From DASZHA01 sp035938265 (lineage in GTDB: Bacteria > Chloroflexota > Dormibacteria > DASZGP01), in assembly GCA_035938265.1 (NCBI GenBank), contig DASZHA010000050.1, forward strand, positions 1 to 27,350: DNA of 27,350 nt, in the 5' to 3' direction. Made by a program: the position numbers and the translations under genes. Below are positions 1 to 6,389 of this stretch, piece after piece; position 1 is the stretch's first letter, and each line of letters starts with the position of its first letter. The notes below the pieces were generated by a model that was given only the letters and a program-made list of their open reading frames with translations, ran no database searches and was not told where the DNA came from.

Positions 1-1
1 G

Positions 2-724
2 GAGTTACCTCTCCGCGAGATCGAATGGGCGACGAAGATCAAGTCCTCCTACCTGGAGGCGCTCGAGGCCGAGGACTTCGAGAACCTGCCCGCCCCGGTG
101 TACGCCCGGGGCTTCCTACGCACGTACGCACGCTACCTCGACCTCGACCCGGACCCGCTGATCGCCGAGTACAACCAGCAGGCCGTTGCCGCCAATGAGA
201 TCGTCTCCACCCGCCCGGCGGTGCGGCCCGACCGAAGGCCGTTTGCGCTGACGCCAGGAATGATCGTGGGCGCGGTGTGCGTGGTTCTACTTGCGGTCTT
301 CCTGCTCTATGTGAAGGGCCAGTTCGACCACTACCAGGCCAGCCTGGTGACCGCCAAGAGCACCCCGAGCGTGCGCATCACGCCGGCTCCCAGTCCCAGC
401 GACTCGCCGGCGGTGAGCCCCACGGCGAGCCCAGTCAAGGGCATCCAGGTGGCGATCCGGCTCGACGCGCGCACCTGGATCAAGGTGCTGGTTGATGGCA
501 AGGCCTCCGACCAGACAACCAGCAGCGGCACCGTCTTCGCCGACGGCACGGTGCTGAACTTCAGCGGCGACAAGACGGTGAGGGTCGTGACCGGCCGCGC
601 CAACCACACTTTCATCACCGTCAATGGCCGGGAGATTGGCGCGGTCTCGGGCGCCGACCAGGGAGTGGCCGACCAGACCTACACACCGGCCTCGACGGCG
701 CCGTCACCGTCGCCGGCACGATAA
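2..724 (+). CDS. RodZ-like HTH/DUF4115 membrane protein (5' end cut off)
   Basis: The frame is open from base 2, so the true start lies upstream. The first visible residues (LREIEWATKI..., then YLEALEAEDFENLPAPVYARG) are the C-terminal part of the RodZ-type HTH_25 domain, ending in the typical RGFLRTYARYLDLD helix. A linker leads to one membrane helix (about GMIVGAVCVVLLAVFLLY), a Pro/Ser/Thr-rich spacer, and an extracytoplasmic beta-rich DUF4115-like domain (IQVAIRLDARTWIKVLVDGK...). RodZ proteins link MreB-type cytoskeleton to the cell-wall machinery, but many DUF4115 homologues outside rod-shaped bacteria are uncharacterised, so the role here is inferred from architecture. A rodZ-like gene just before pgsA-cinA-recA is also the Bacillus arrangement. 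About 240 codons are visible. The stop lies 22 nt before yajQ. Confidence 0.85.
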   Translation, partial: ELPLREIEWATKIKSSYLEALEAEDFENLPAPVYARGFLRTYARYLDLDPDPLIAEYNQQAVAANEIVSTRPAVRPDRRPFALTPGMIVGAVCVVLLAVFLLYVKGQFDHYQASLVTAKSTPSVRITPAPSPSDSPAVSPTASPVKGIQVAIRLDARTWIKVLVDGKASDQTTSSGTVFADGTVLNFSGDKTVRVVTGRANHTFITVNGREIGAVSGADQGVADQTYTPASTAPSPSPAR

Positions 725-746
725 TTCGGGGCAGCAGGGAGGAGTC

Positions 747-1235
747 ATGGCTGATTCGAGCTTCGACGTCGTTTCCGAGTACAACCGCCAGGAGCTGGTC
801 AACGCCATCGACCAGGCCAAGCGGGAGATCGGCACGCGCTACGACTTCAAGGGCACCAACTCCACCATCGACCTCAAGGACAAGGAGCTGGAGCTGGACG
901 CCGACAGCGACTACAAGCTGACGGCGATGCTCGACATCCTCAAGTCGAAGATGGTCAAACGCCAGGTCGACCTCAAGGTGCTCGCCCCGCAGAAGCCGGA
1001 GGCGGCGGCCAAGGGCAGGGTACGGCAGAAGGTCGAGCTCCGCGCCGGCATCTCCGACGACACCGCCCGCGACCTGGTCAAGCGCATCAAAGCCGCTGTG
1101 CCCAAGGCCCAGCCGCGTATCGAGGGCGAAAAGATCCGGGTCAGCAGCAAGTCCAAGGACGATCTCCAGGCGGCCATCCGGACGCTCAAGGAAGCCGACC
1201 TCGAGATCCCGCTGCAGTTCACCAACTATCGCTGA
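747..1235 (+). CDS. yajQ: YajQ family nucleotide-binding protein
   Basis: The protein has 162 residues, the usual length for YajQ (UPF0234). It begins MADSSFDVVSEYNRQELVNA and contains the family blocks REIGTRYDFKGT, DYKLTAMLDILKSKMVKR and the end DLEIPLQFTNYR. YajQ has two RNP-like alpha/beta folds. Family members bind nucleotides or RNA, and some Xanthomonas and Pseudomonas members bind cyclic di-GMP, but the role in this lineage is unknown. ATG 747 is chosen because an AGGGAGGAG ribosome site lies 4-12 bases upstream and the conserved N-terminus starts there. The frame is open back to 624, but that extension overlaps the rodZ-like gene and has no homologous content. Close spacing suggests co-transcription with the rodZ-like gene. 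Confidence 0.95.
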   Translation: MADSSFDVVSEYNRQELVNAIDQAKREIGTRYDFKGTNSTIDLKDKELELDADSDYKLTAMLDILKSKMVKRQVDLKVLAPQKPEAAAKGRVRQKVELRAGISDDTARDLVKRIKAAVPKAQPRIEGEKIRVSSKSKDDLQAAIRTLKEADLEIPLQFTNYR

Positions 1236-1258
1236 CCCTCTGCGGAACGCAAAGCGGG

Positions 1259-1264
1259 TAGGCT
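1259..1264 (+). promoter_or_regulatory. -10 element TAGGCT, probable leaderless start of pgsA
   Basis: TAGGCT fits TANNNT and ends 7 nt before the pgsA ATG at 1272, which places the expected transcription start at or next to the start codon. No Shine-Dalgarno sequence is visible before this ATG. No good -35 is seen at 16-18 nt. The same layout recurs before cinA, ymdB, mutS and the small minus-strand gene. Confidence 0.5.
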
Positions 1265-1271
1265 AACGCCG

Positions 1272-1871
1272 ATGACCCAGATCGTGACCAAGGCGGGGGA
1301 GACAGCGGGCGAGCTGGCGCCGGTACGGACCAGGAGCGCCAACCTCAACATCCCCAACAGCCTGACGGTCGTGCGGCTGCTGATGATCCCGGCGATCCTG
1401 TGGACCTTCGAGGCTCGGATTGGCGACCAGCTGGTGGCACCGCTGCTCTTCGTCGCCGCTTCGATTACCGACTCCCTCGACGGCCGCATCGCCCGCCGCT
1501 ACGGCAAGGTCACCACCCTGGGCAAGTTCCTCGACCCGCTGGCCGACAAGATGCTGATCCTGGCAGTGCTGGCGGTCCTGGTCCAGGACGGGCTGCTGCC
1601 CGCTTGGGTGGTGGTTCTCATCCTCGGCCGCGAGCTGCTCATCACCGGGCTGCGGGCGATCGGCGGCACCCAGGGCCTGATCATCGCGGCCACCCCATTC
1701 GGCAAGACCAAGACCGTCAGCCAGATGGCGGCGGTGGGGCTGGTGATGCTGGAGCGGCCCTACCCGCAGCTGGAGCCGCTGGCCTTCGCGGTGGTGGCGC
1801 TGGCCGTGATCTTCACCATGTTCTCGGGGCTGGACTACGTCTGGCGTTACCGCCGGCTGCTCTATCGCTGA
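1272..1871 (+). CDS. pgsA: CDP-diacylglycerol--glycerol-3-phosphate 3-phosphatidyltransferase
   Basis: This membrane enzyme (199 aa) joins glycerol-3-phosphate to CDP-diacylglycerol, giving phosphatidylglycerol-phosphate and CMP, the committed step to phosphatidylglycerol. The CDP-alcohol phosphotransferase motif D-x2-DG-x2-AR-x8-G-x3-D-x3-D is complete: D67, D70, G71, A74, R75, G84, D88 and D92. Several hydrophobic segments follow (around 93-115, 119-135 and 168-190). The N-terminal sequence LNIPNSLTVVRLLMIPAI is typical of PgsA. Other CDP-alcohol transferases share the motif, but length, N-terminus and position directly before cinA-recA favour PgsA. The ATG is probably read from a leaderless mRNA. 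The stop codon lies inside a short hairpin (1869-1886). Confidence 0.92.
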   Translation: MTQIVTKAGETAGELAPVRTRSANLNIPNSLTVVRLLMIPAILWTFEARIGDQLVAPLLFVAASITDSLDGRIARRYGKVTTLGKFLDPLADKMLILAVLAVLVQDGLLPAWVVVLILGRELLITGLRAIGGTQGLIIAATPFGKTKTVSQMAAVGLVMLERPYPQLEPLAFAVVALAVIFTMFSGLDYVWRYRRLLYR

Positions 1872-1886
1872 TCCGGTGCCGGATCA
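1869..1886 (+). repeat. Perfect inverted repeat at the pgsA stop / cinA promoter
   Basis: TGATCCGG-TG-CCGGATCA is a perfect 8-bp stem whose first three bases are the pgsA stop codon. Flanking GCTC (1859-1862) and GAGC (1887-1890) could extend the stem across a bulge. No T-tract follows, so it is not a standard intrinsic terminator. It lies directly upstream of the cinA -10 element and may be an operator or an mRNA 3'-end stabiliser. Confidence 0.4.
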
Positions 1887-1890
1887 GAGC

Positions 1891-1896
1891 TAACCT
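1891..1896 (+). promoter_or_regulatory. -10 element TAACCT, probable leaderless start of cinA
   Basis: TAACCT fits TANNNT and ends 6 nt before the GTG start at 1903. The bases between (CGACAG) contain no ribosome binding site. This supports GTG 1903 as a leaderless start. Confidence 0.45.
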
Positions 1897-1902
1897 CGAC
1901 AG

Positions 1903-2409
1903 GTGATCGAAGGGAGCTCGCTCAGCCCCATCCTCAGCCCGCTGCAGCAGGTCCTCCGTCAGAACAAGCTGACCATCGCCGTCGCCGAGTCGTGCACCGG
2001 TGGCCTGGTGGCGGCGGCGCTGACCGACCTGCCGGGATCGTCGGAATACTTCCTCGGGGGGGTGGTCACCTACGCCAACGCCGCCAAGGTCAAGCTCCTC
2101 GAGGTGGACCAGGCGACCCTGGACAGCGTCGGCGCCGTCAGCCGGGAGGTTGCCGAGCAGATGGCGCGCGGGGCTCAGAAGCTCTTCCAATGCGACGTTG
2201 CGGTATCGGTGACCGGCATCGCCGGGCCCGACCCGGAGCCGGATCCCGATACGCCCAAGCCCGTCGGGCTGACCTTCATCGGCGCGTGCCGTGGCGACAA
2301 CGTGCTGGTGCGGGAGTATCGCTGGAACGGTGGCAGGGCCGCGAACCGGGTCGCCAGCGTGGAGGCGGCGATCGCCCTCGCGACCGAGATTTCTGCCTCC
2401 GCAACATGA
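1903..2409 (+). CDS. CinA C-terminal domain protein, nicotinamide-nucleotide amidase type
   Basis: The protein (168 aa) contains only the CinA C-terminal (PncC-type) domain, without the N-terminal COG1058/MoCF domain of full-length CinA. The family deamidates NMN to nicotinic acid mononucleotide in pyridine nucleotide salvage. Visible motifs are AESCTGGLVAAALTD with the likely nucleophile S30, then FLGGVVTYANAAK, VSREVAEQMA, and VSVTGIAGP...KPVGLTFIG. Between TGIAGP and KPVGL there is an acidic, proline-rich stretch (DPEPDPDTP) where most homologues have GGG or similar. The gene lies upstream of recA, where Bacillus and many Firmicutes carry cinA. GTG is chosen because of the preceding -10 element and because the N-terminal helix starts there. 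Confidence 0.88.
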   Translation: MIEGSSLSPILSPLQQVLRQNKLTIAVAESCTGGLVAAALTDLPGSSEYFLGGVVTYANAAKVKLLEVDQATLDSVGAVSREVAEQMARGAQKLFQCDVAVSVTGIAGPDPEPDPDTPKPVGLTFIGACRGDNVLVREYRWNGGRAANRVASVEAAIALATEISASAT

Positions 2410-2424
2410 CAACTTCGTGTAGAC

Positions 2425-2453
2425 TAGGCACAGGGGAAGCAATGTGCTAGCAT
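2425..2453 (+). promoter_or_regulatory. recA promoter
   Basis: A -35-like TAGGCA (2425-2430, four of six matches to TTGACA) is followed after exactly 17 bp by TAGCAT (2448-2453), a TANNNT -10. Transcription would start near 2460, inside the adjoining LexA box, leaving a leader of about 40 nt that carries the recA ribosome site. A second TANNNT (TAGACT, 2420-2425) is less likely because no -35 matches it. Confidence 0.5.
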
Positions 2454-2467
2454 CGAACAAACGTTCG
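2454..2467 (+). promoter_or_regulatory. LexA operator (SOS box) of recA
   Basis: CGAACAAACGTTCG is a perfect match to the Gram-positive CGAAC-N4-GTTCG box. The palindrome extends by one base on each side (T and A). It lies immediately after the -10 element and over the predicted transcription start, so bound LexA would block initiation. The LexA encoded at 17944-18594 is the expected ligand. Confidence 0.88.
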
Positions 2468-2499
2468 ACTACGCATCAAAGTAATAGAGGGAGCAGTTG

Positions 2500-3705
2500 A
2501 TGAGCGGCAAGGACGACAAGGGCCCCGTTCGGGGTACCGAGAAGGACCAGACTCTCGATTCGGCACTGGCGCAGATCGAGAAGTCGTATGGCAAGGGGGC
2601 GATCATGCGGCTGGGGGATGCCCCGGCCACCCGCAACATCGAGGTCATTCCCACCGGCGCGCTGACTCTCGACCTGGCCCTCGGGGTCGGTGGTCTGCCG
2701 CGCGGGCGGGTGATCGAGATCTATGGCCCCGAGTCCAGCGGCAAGACCACGCTGGCCCTCCACGTCGTGGCCCAGGCCCAGCGGCTGGCCGGCGTGGCGG
2801 CTTTCATCGACGCCGAGCACGCGCTCGACCCCCTCTACGCCGCCCGCATCGGGGTCAACACCGACGACCTGCTTGTCTCCCAGCCGGACACCGGGGAGCA
2901 GGCACTCGAGATTGTTGACGTGCTGGTGCGCAGCCAGGCGGTGGACGTGGTCGTGGTCGACTCGGTGGCGGCGCTGGTGCCGAAAGCCGAGATCGAGGGC
3001 GAGATGGGCGACAGCCACGTCGGCCTCCAGGCCCGGCTGATGAGCCAGGCCCTGCGCAAGCTGACCGGCGCCATCTCCAAGTCGAGCACCTCCGTGATCT
3101 TCATCAACCAACTGCGGGAGAAGATCGGCGTGATGTTCGGCAACCCCGAGGTCACCACCGGCGGCCGAGCGCTCAAGTTCTACGCCTCGGTGCGGCTCGA
3201 CGTCCGCAAGATCGACACCATCAAGAATGGGCTGGACGTGGTCGGCAACCGGGTCAAGGTCAAGGTGGTCAAGAACAAGGTGGCACCCCCGTTCAAGTCG
3301 GCTGAGTTCGACATCCTCTACAACGAGGGCATCTCCTACCTGGGCAGCGTCCTCGACGCGGGGATCGACGGCGGCGTTATCGACAAGCAGGGCGCCTGGT
3401 TCTCGTACGGTGACGAGCGCCTGGGGCAGGGCCGGGAGAACGTCCGCGAGCACTTGCGGGCCAATCCTGACCTGGCTCAGAAGATCGTCAGCGAGCTCCG
3501 GGCCAAGAGCGGTCCACTGCCGCCACCATCCGCTCCCACCGCCGAACCCACCGCCGTCGTCGAGGTCGTTGAGACGACCCGGGCCGAGACCGAGCCGGAG
3601 ACGGAGGTTGCGGTACTACCGCCGGAGCCGAATGGTGCGGCGACAACAGGCGCGCCCGAGCCGGTCGCGGCCAAGGCGGCGCGCGCCACGCAGCCGAGAT
3701 CGTAA
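2500..3705 (+). CDS. recA: Recombinase RecA
   Basis: RecA (401 aa) forms the ATP-dependent filament on single-stranded DNA for strand exchange and serves as co-protease for LexA self-cleavage. Visible features are the Walker A sequence GPESSGKTT (76-84), AFIDAEHALDP, the Walker B-like block VDVVVVDSVAALVPKAEIEGEMGD, INQLREKIGVMFGNPEVTTGGRALKFYASVRLDVR over loop L2, and NKVAPPFKSAEFDILY. ATG 2500 is chosen over the adjacent TTG 2497 because AGAGGGAG (2486-2493) is well spaced from it. The core ends near residue 337. The last 64 residues are a Pro/Ala/Glu-rich low-complexity tail, longer than the usual acidic RecA tail. recX follows 36 nt downstream. The SOS box makes it LexA-regulated. Confidence 0.98.
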   Translation: MSGKDDKGPVRGTEKDQTLDSALAQIEKSYGKGAIMRLGDAPATRNIEVIPTGALTLDLALGVGGLPRGRVIEIYGPESSGKTTLALHVVAQAQRLAGVAAFIDAEHALDPLYAARIGVNTDDLLVSQPDTGEQALEIVDVLVRSQAVDVVVVDSVAALVPKAEIEGEMGDSHVGLQARLMSQALRKLTGAISKSSTSVIFINQLREKIGVMFGNPEVTTGGRALKFYASVRLDVRKIDTIKNGLDVVGNRVKVKVVKNKVAPPFKSAEFDILYNEGISYLGSVLDAGIDGGVIDKQGAWFSYGDERLGQGRENVREHLRANPDLAQKIVSELRAKSGPLPPPSAPTAEPTAVVEVVETTRAETEPETEVAVLPPEPNGAATTGAPEPVAAKAARATQPRS

Positions 3706-3741
3706 AACAGCCAAAGGCAACGGGTCAGGGATCGGAGCGCC

Positions 3742-4248
3742 ATGACAGGCGGGGGTGAGCCGGAGGCGGCCCCTGGCGGGACCCCCGCCGTCAACGCCTA
3801 CGAGAAGGGGCTCAGGATCCTGAACGCCGCCGGTCAGACGCGGCTCGGCCTGGCCAGGCGGCTCAGCCGCGCGGGTTACGGGGAAACCGAGGTCGAGGAG
3901 GCCTGCGCGCAGCTCGAAGCGCACGGATACCTGGACGACCGCGGCTTTGCCGCGTCGCGGCTTCGGCGTCGTCAGCAGCAGGGGAGGGGGGCCCGGCTGA
4001 TCGCCGCCGAGCTGCGCCAGAAGGGAGTCAGCCCCGACGTGATCGACGACGTCCTGGCGGACCGCGACGAAGAGGCGGAGGTGGAGCGCGCCATGGAGCT
4101 GGCGGTCCGGATGGTTGCCCGTCGGGCGAGCGAGCCGCCGGCGAAGCGGCGCGACCACGTGATGGCCGCCCTGGTGCGGCGCGGCTACCCCGCAAGCGTG
4201 GCACGGCGCGCGCTGGAGGCGGCTAACCGGGGTCGCGAGCGGGAATAG
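3742..4248 (+). CDS. recX: Regulatory protein RecX
   Basis: This is a helix-rich basic protein of 168 aa with the three-repeat three-helix pattern of RecX, which caps or disassembles RecA filaments. Recognisable blocks are AYEKGLRILNAAGQTRLGLARRLSRAGY, ACAQLEAHGYLDDRGFAASRLRRR (the GYLDD.FA signature), GARLIAAELRQKGVSPDVIDDVL, and the final VMAALVRRGYPASVARRALE. The first 18 residues (Gly/Pro/Ala-rich) are not conserved. The start codon ATG is preceded by a modest CGGAG site. Position directly after recA is the classic arrangement, and the gene probably shares the SOS-controlled recA transcript, since no separate promoter is obvious in the 36-nt gap. Confidence 0.93.
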   Translation: MTGGGEPEAAPGGTPAVNAYEKGLRILNAAGQTRLGLARRLSRAGYGETEVEEACAQLEAHGYLDDRGFAASRLRRRQQQGRGARLIAAELRQKGVSPDVIDDVLADRDEEAEVERAMELAVRMVARRASEPPAKRRDHVMAALVRRGYPASVARRALEAANRGRERE

Positions 4249-4300
4249 GACGCGCCCCCGCGGACTTGAAGCTCGAAGCCGGCAAGACGGAGGAATAGCG

Positions 4301-4735
4301 ATGGCCACGTCATTTGTTGCCCAGACAAGCGTTGTCATCGACGCCCCGGCGGCCGATGTTTGGGAGGCGTTGACCAACCCCGAGCTGGTGAGGGTATACC
4401 TGCACGGCACCAACGTGGCTACCGACTGGCAGGTGGGCAGCCCGATCACCTGGACCGGCGAATGGAAGGGCAACGCATACCAGGACAAAGGCACCGTCCT
4501 GGAGGTGGAGCCCGAGAAACGTCTCACCACAACGCACTGGAGCCCGTTGGGAGGCTCCGAGGACAAGCCCGAGAACTATCACACCGTCACCTACGAGCTG
4601 GCGGAGAACGGTGGCGGCCAGACAACTCTCACCCTCAAGCAGGACAACAACCCGTCCCAGGAAGCGGCTGACGCCATGGCCCAGAACAACTGGCTTCCGA
4701 TCCTGCAGAAGCTGAAGGAGGTGGTCGAGAAGTAG
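4301..4735 (+). CDS. SRPBCC / AHSA1-family protein
   Basis: The protein has 144 aa and starts after a good GGAGGAA ribosome site. It shows the START-like fold of the activator-of-Hsp90-homologue-1 (AHSA1, SRPBCC) family: an N-terminal strand and helix (ATSFVAQTSVVIDAPAADVWEALTNPELVRVYLHG), GTVLEVEPEKRLTTTHWSPL, a beta hairpin (YHTVTYELAENGGGQTTLTLKQDNN) and a long C-terminal helix (WLPILQKLKEVVEK). The family forms a hydrophobic ligand cavity, and ligands are mostly unknown. Neighbours give little help: recX lies upstream, and a lipid-type reductase gene starts 62 nt downstream, so a lipid ligand is conceivable but unproven. Confidence 0.85.
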   Translation: MATSFVAQTSVVIDAPAADVWEALTNPELVRVYLHGTNVATDWQVGSPITWTGEWKGNAYQDKGTVLEVEPEKRLTTTHWSPLGGSEDKPENYHTVTYELAENGGGQTTLTLKQDNNPSQEAADAMAQNNWLPILQKLKEVVEK

Positions 4736-4749
4736 CTCGCCAGGGGGGG

Positions 4750-4801
4750 TAGAGTTGGCGGCTTGAGGAATGGCCAAGTGACTACGAGGTCAGTGGGTTG
4801 A
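4750..4801 (+). promoter_or_regulatory. -10 element TAGAGT and possible 12-codon leader ORF before the reductase gene
   Basis: TAGAGT (4750-4755) fits TANNNT. Seven nt later a TTG (4763) opens a 12-codon frame (LRNGQVTTRSVG) that ends in TGA at 4799-4801. Its stop overlaps the TTG start (4798) of the downstream gene as TTGA. The downstream gene also has its own GAGGT ribosome site (4786-4790), so a simple leader with no peptide is equally possible. Confidence 0.25.
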
Positions 4802-6030
4802 TTGAGGGGCGCGACCTGGACATTGTCGTCTTCGGAGCGACCGGCTTCGTTGGCCGCCTGGTGGCCGAATACCTCGCGGGACACGCGCCACGCGAAGCGC
4901 GCATCGGACTGGCGGGGCGCTCCAAGCGGAAGCTCGCCGAGACTCGGGCCGGGCTCGGGGACCGGGCCTCGTCCTGGCCGCTACTGGTAGCCGATTCGAA
5001 CGATGCGGGAGCGCTCGCAGAGGTCGCGGCGGCCACCCGCGCAGTGGCGACAACGGTCGGTCCCTACCGCCCTAGCGGCATCAAGCTGGTTGAGGCCTGC
5101 GTGGCCTCGGGTACGGATTACGCGGACCTCGCCGGGGAGGTGCTTTTCATTCGCGACAGCATCGACCGTTTCCACGACGCCGCCGCGCGGGCGGGAGTCC
5201 GCATCGTTCATTCGTCGGGCTTCGATTCCATCCCGTCCGACCTCGGTGTCATGCTGCTGCACCAGCAGGCTGAGGCCGACGGCACCGGCGACCTGGAGGA
5301 AACCACCCTGGTGGTCAGGGCGCTCAAGGGTGGGCCCAGCGGCGGGACGCTGGCCTCAGGGAAGCTCCAGATCGACGAGACTCGAGCCGATCCAGCGCTC
5401 GGCAAGGTGGTCAACGACCCCTATGCCCTGAGCCCGGACAGGGCCGAGGAGCCTGACCTCGGCGACGAGGGCGACCTGGCCTGGATCGAGCGTGACGATA
5501 CCCTCGGCACCTGGGTTGGTCCGTTTGTCATGGCAGGTATCAACACCCGCAACGTCCGTCGCAGTAACGCCCTGCAGAGCTGGGCCTATGGCCGCCGTTT
5601 TCGCTACCGCGAGGTGACTGACTTCGGCGGTGGGCTCGCCGGCGCCTCCAAGGCGGCCGCCACCAGCGCCGGGCTGGCGGCGGTCATGGCTGGCGTTGGC
5701 TTTGGCCCGTCGCGGGCTCTCCTGGATCGGGTGATGCCGGCGCCGGGCGAGGGGCCGGACGAGAAGACCCGCAAGGCCGGTCTGTTTCGGATCGAGATCC
5801 ACGCCAGGACCTCGAGCGGCGCGAGGTACGTGACCCGCGTCGAGGCGCAGGGCGATCCCGGCTACGCTGCCACCTCGGTGATGCTCGGCGAGAGCGCCCT
5901 CTGCCTGGCGCTGGACCGGGACAAGCTTCCCAAGCGTGGAGGGGTCCTGACCCCGGCGACGGCCATGGGGATGACCCTGGTGGACAGGCTCCGCGCCGCG
6001 GGACAGACCCTGACCACCCGGCGGCTCTAG
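4798..6030 (+). CDS. Saccharopine dehydrogenase-like / trans-acting enoyl reductase family protein
   Basis: The protein (410 aa) has an N-terminal Rossmann fold with GATGFVG at 13-19, followed by AGRSKRKLAETRAGLG and the conserved block TVGPYRPSGIKLVEACVASGTDYADLAGE, then HSSGFDSIPSDLGV. This matches the saccharopine dehydrogenase NADP-binding family and specifically the trans-acting enoyl reductase group (mycobacterial Rv2449c/Rv2953-like), in which Rv2953 reduces polyketide intermediates in phenolic glycolipid synthesis. No polyketide synthase is in view, so the substrate is unknown. It is not a lysine-pathway enzyme by this sequence. TTG 4798 is the only plausible start in frame, with GAGGT (4786-4790) as ribosome site. 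The 3' end overlaps the convergent small gene by 4 bp. Confidence 0.85.
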   Translation: MIEGRDLDIVVFGATGFVGRLVAEYLAGHAPREARIGLAGRSKRKLAETRAGLGDRASSWPLLVADSNDAGALAEVAAATRAVATTVGPYRPSGIKLVEACVASGTDYADLAGEVLFIRDSIDRFHDAAARAGVRIVHSSGFDSIPSDLGVMLLHQQAEADGTGDLEETTLVVRALKGGPSGGTLASGKLQIDETRADPALGKVVNDPYALSPDRAEEPDLGDEGDLAWIERDDTLGTWVGPFVMAGINTRNVRRSNALQSWAYGRRFRYREVTDFGGGLAGASKAAATSAGLAAVMAGVGFGPSRALLDRVMPAPGEGPDEKTRKAGLFRIEIHARTSSGARYVTRVEAQGDPGYAATSVMLGESALCLALDRDKLPKRGGVLTPATAMGMTLVDRLRAAGQTLTTRRL

Positions 6031-6239
6031 CGCGAGTTTCGTCGCCTACCGCGGGTCAACACCGCGGCGACGATGATGGCCAGAAACAGAGCTCCCAGCC
6101 CGCCGTAGAACAAGGCTTCGATGTCGTGCGGCAGCCGTCCGAGCGTGACCAGGACGACGACGACGAAGAAGGCGACGATCGCGGTCATGCCATCGAGGAG
6201 GCCCACGCCGAATGCCACGACTCGACTGAGCAGGCGCAT
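6027..6239 (-). CDS. Small two-helix membrane protein
   Basis: A 70-aa protein of unknown family. It contains two hydrophobic segments (about residues 15-34, DGMTAIVAFFVVVVLVTL, and 43-62, FYGGLGALFLAIIVAAVL) separated by a short polar turn (GRLPHDIEA), and ends in a basic tail (TRGRRRNSR). This suggests an inner-membrane hairpin with a cytoplasmic basic C-terminus. Support for it being real comes from a TATCCT -10 element 6 nt before the ATG, the same leaderless layout as other genes here, and from its tight convergent end, which shares the CTAG at 6027-6030 with the reductase stop. No function can be assigned. Confidence 0.6.
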   Translation of the reverse strand: MRLLSRVVAFGVGLLDGMTAIVAFFVVVVLVTLGRLPHDIEALFYGGLGALFLAIIVAAVLTRGRRRNSR

Positions 6240-6245
6240 GCCCCG

Positions 6246-6251
6246 AGGATA
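6246..6251 (-). promoter_or_regulatory. -10 element TATCCT, probable leaderless start of the small membrane protein
   Basis: Read on the minus strand, TATCCT fits TANNNT, and CGGGGC (6 nt) separates it from the ATG at 6239-6237. No -35 stands out. Confidence 0.45.
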
Positions 6252-6389
6252 GGCGAGTTCGGCCCGCTGGCACTGGGCTTAAACTAGGAGCCTCGACAGA
6301 ACTCTTTACAGGCGCCGGGAAGGCGTGCCCCTCCTGGCCCTTTTGAAATCGAGGCACGTTGAAAAGTGAATACGAAAGCGAGGTGACAC

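Noticed and set aside
624..746. A 41-codon upstream extension of yajQ
   Set aside because: It overlaps the rodZ-like gene end, is Arg/Pro/Thr-rich, and bypasses the well-placed ribosome site before ATG 747.
2476..4566. Two minus-strand frames of over 300 codons opposite recA and recX
   Set aside because: They are antisense shadows of recA and recX, and they would bury the recA promoter and SOS box.
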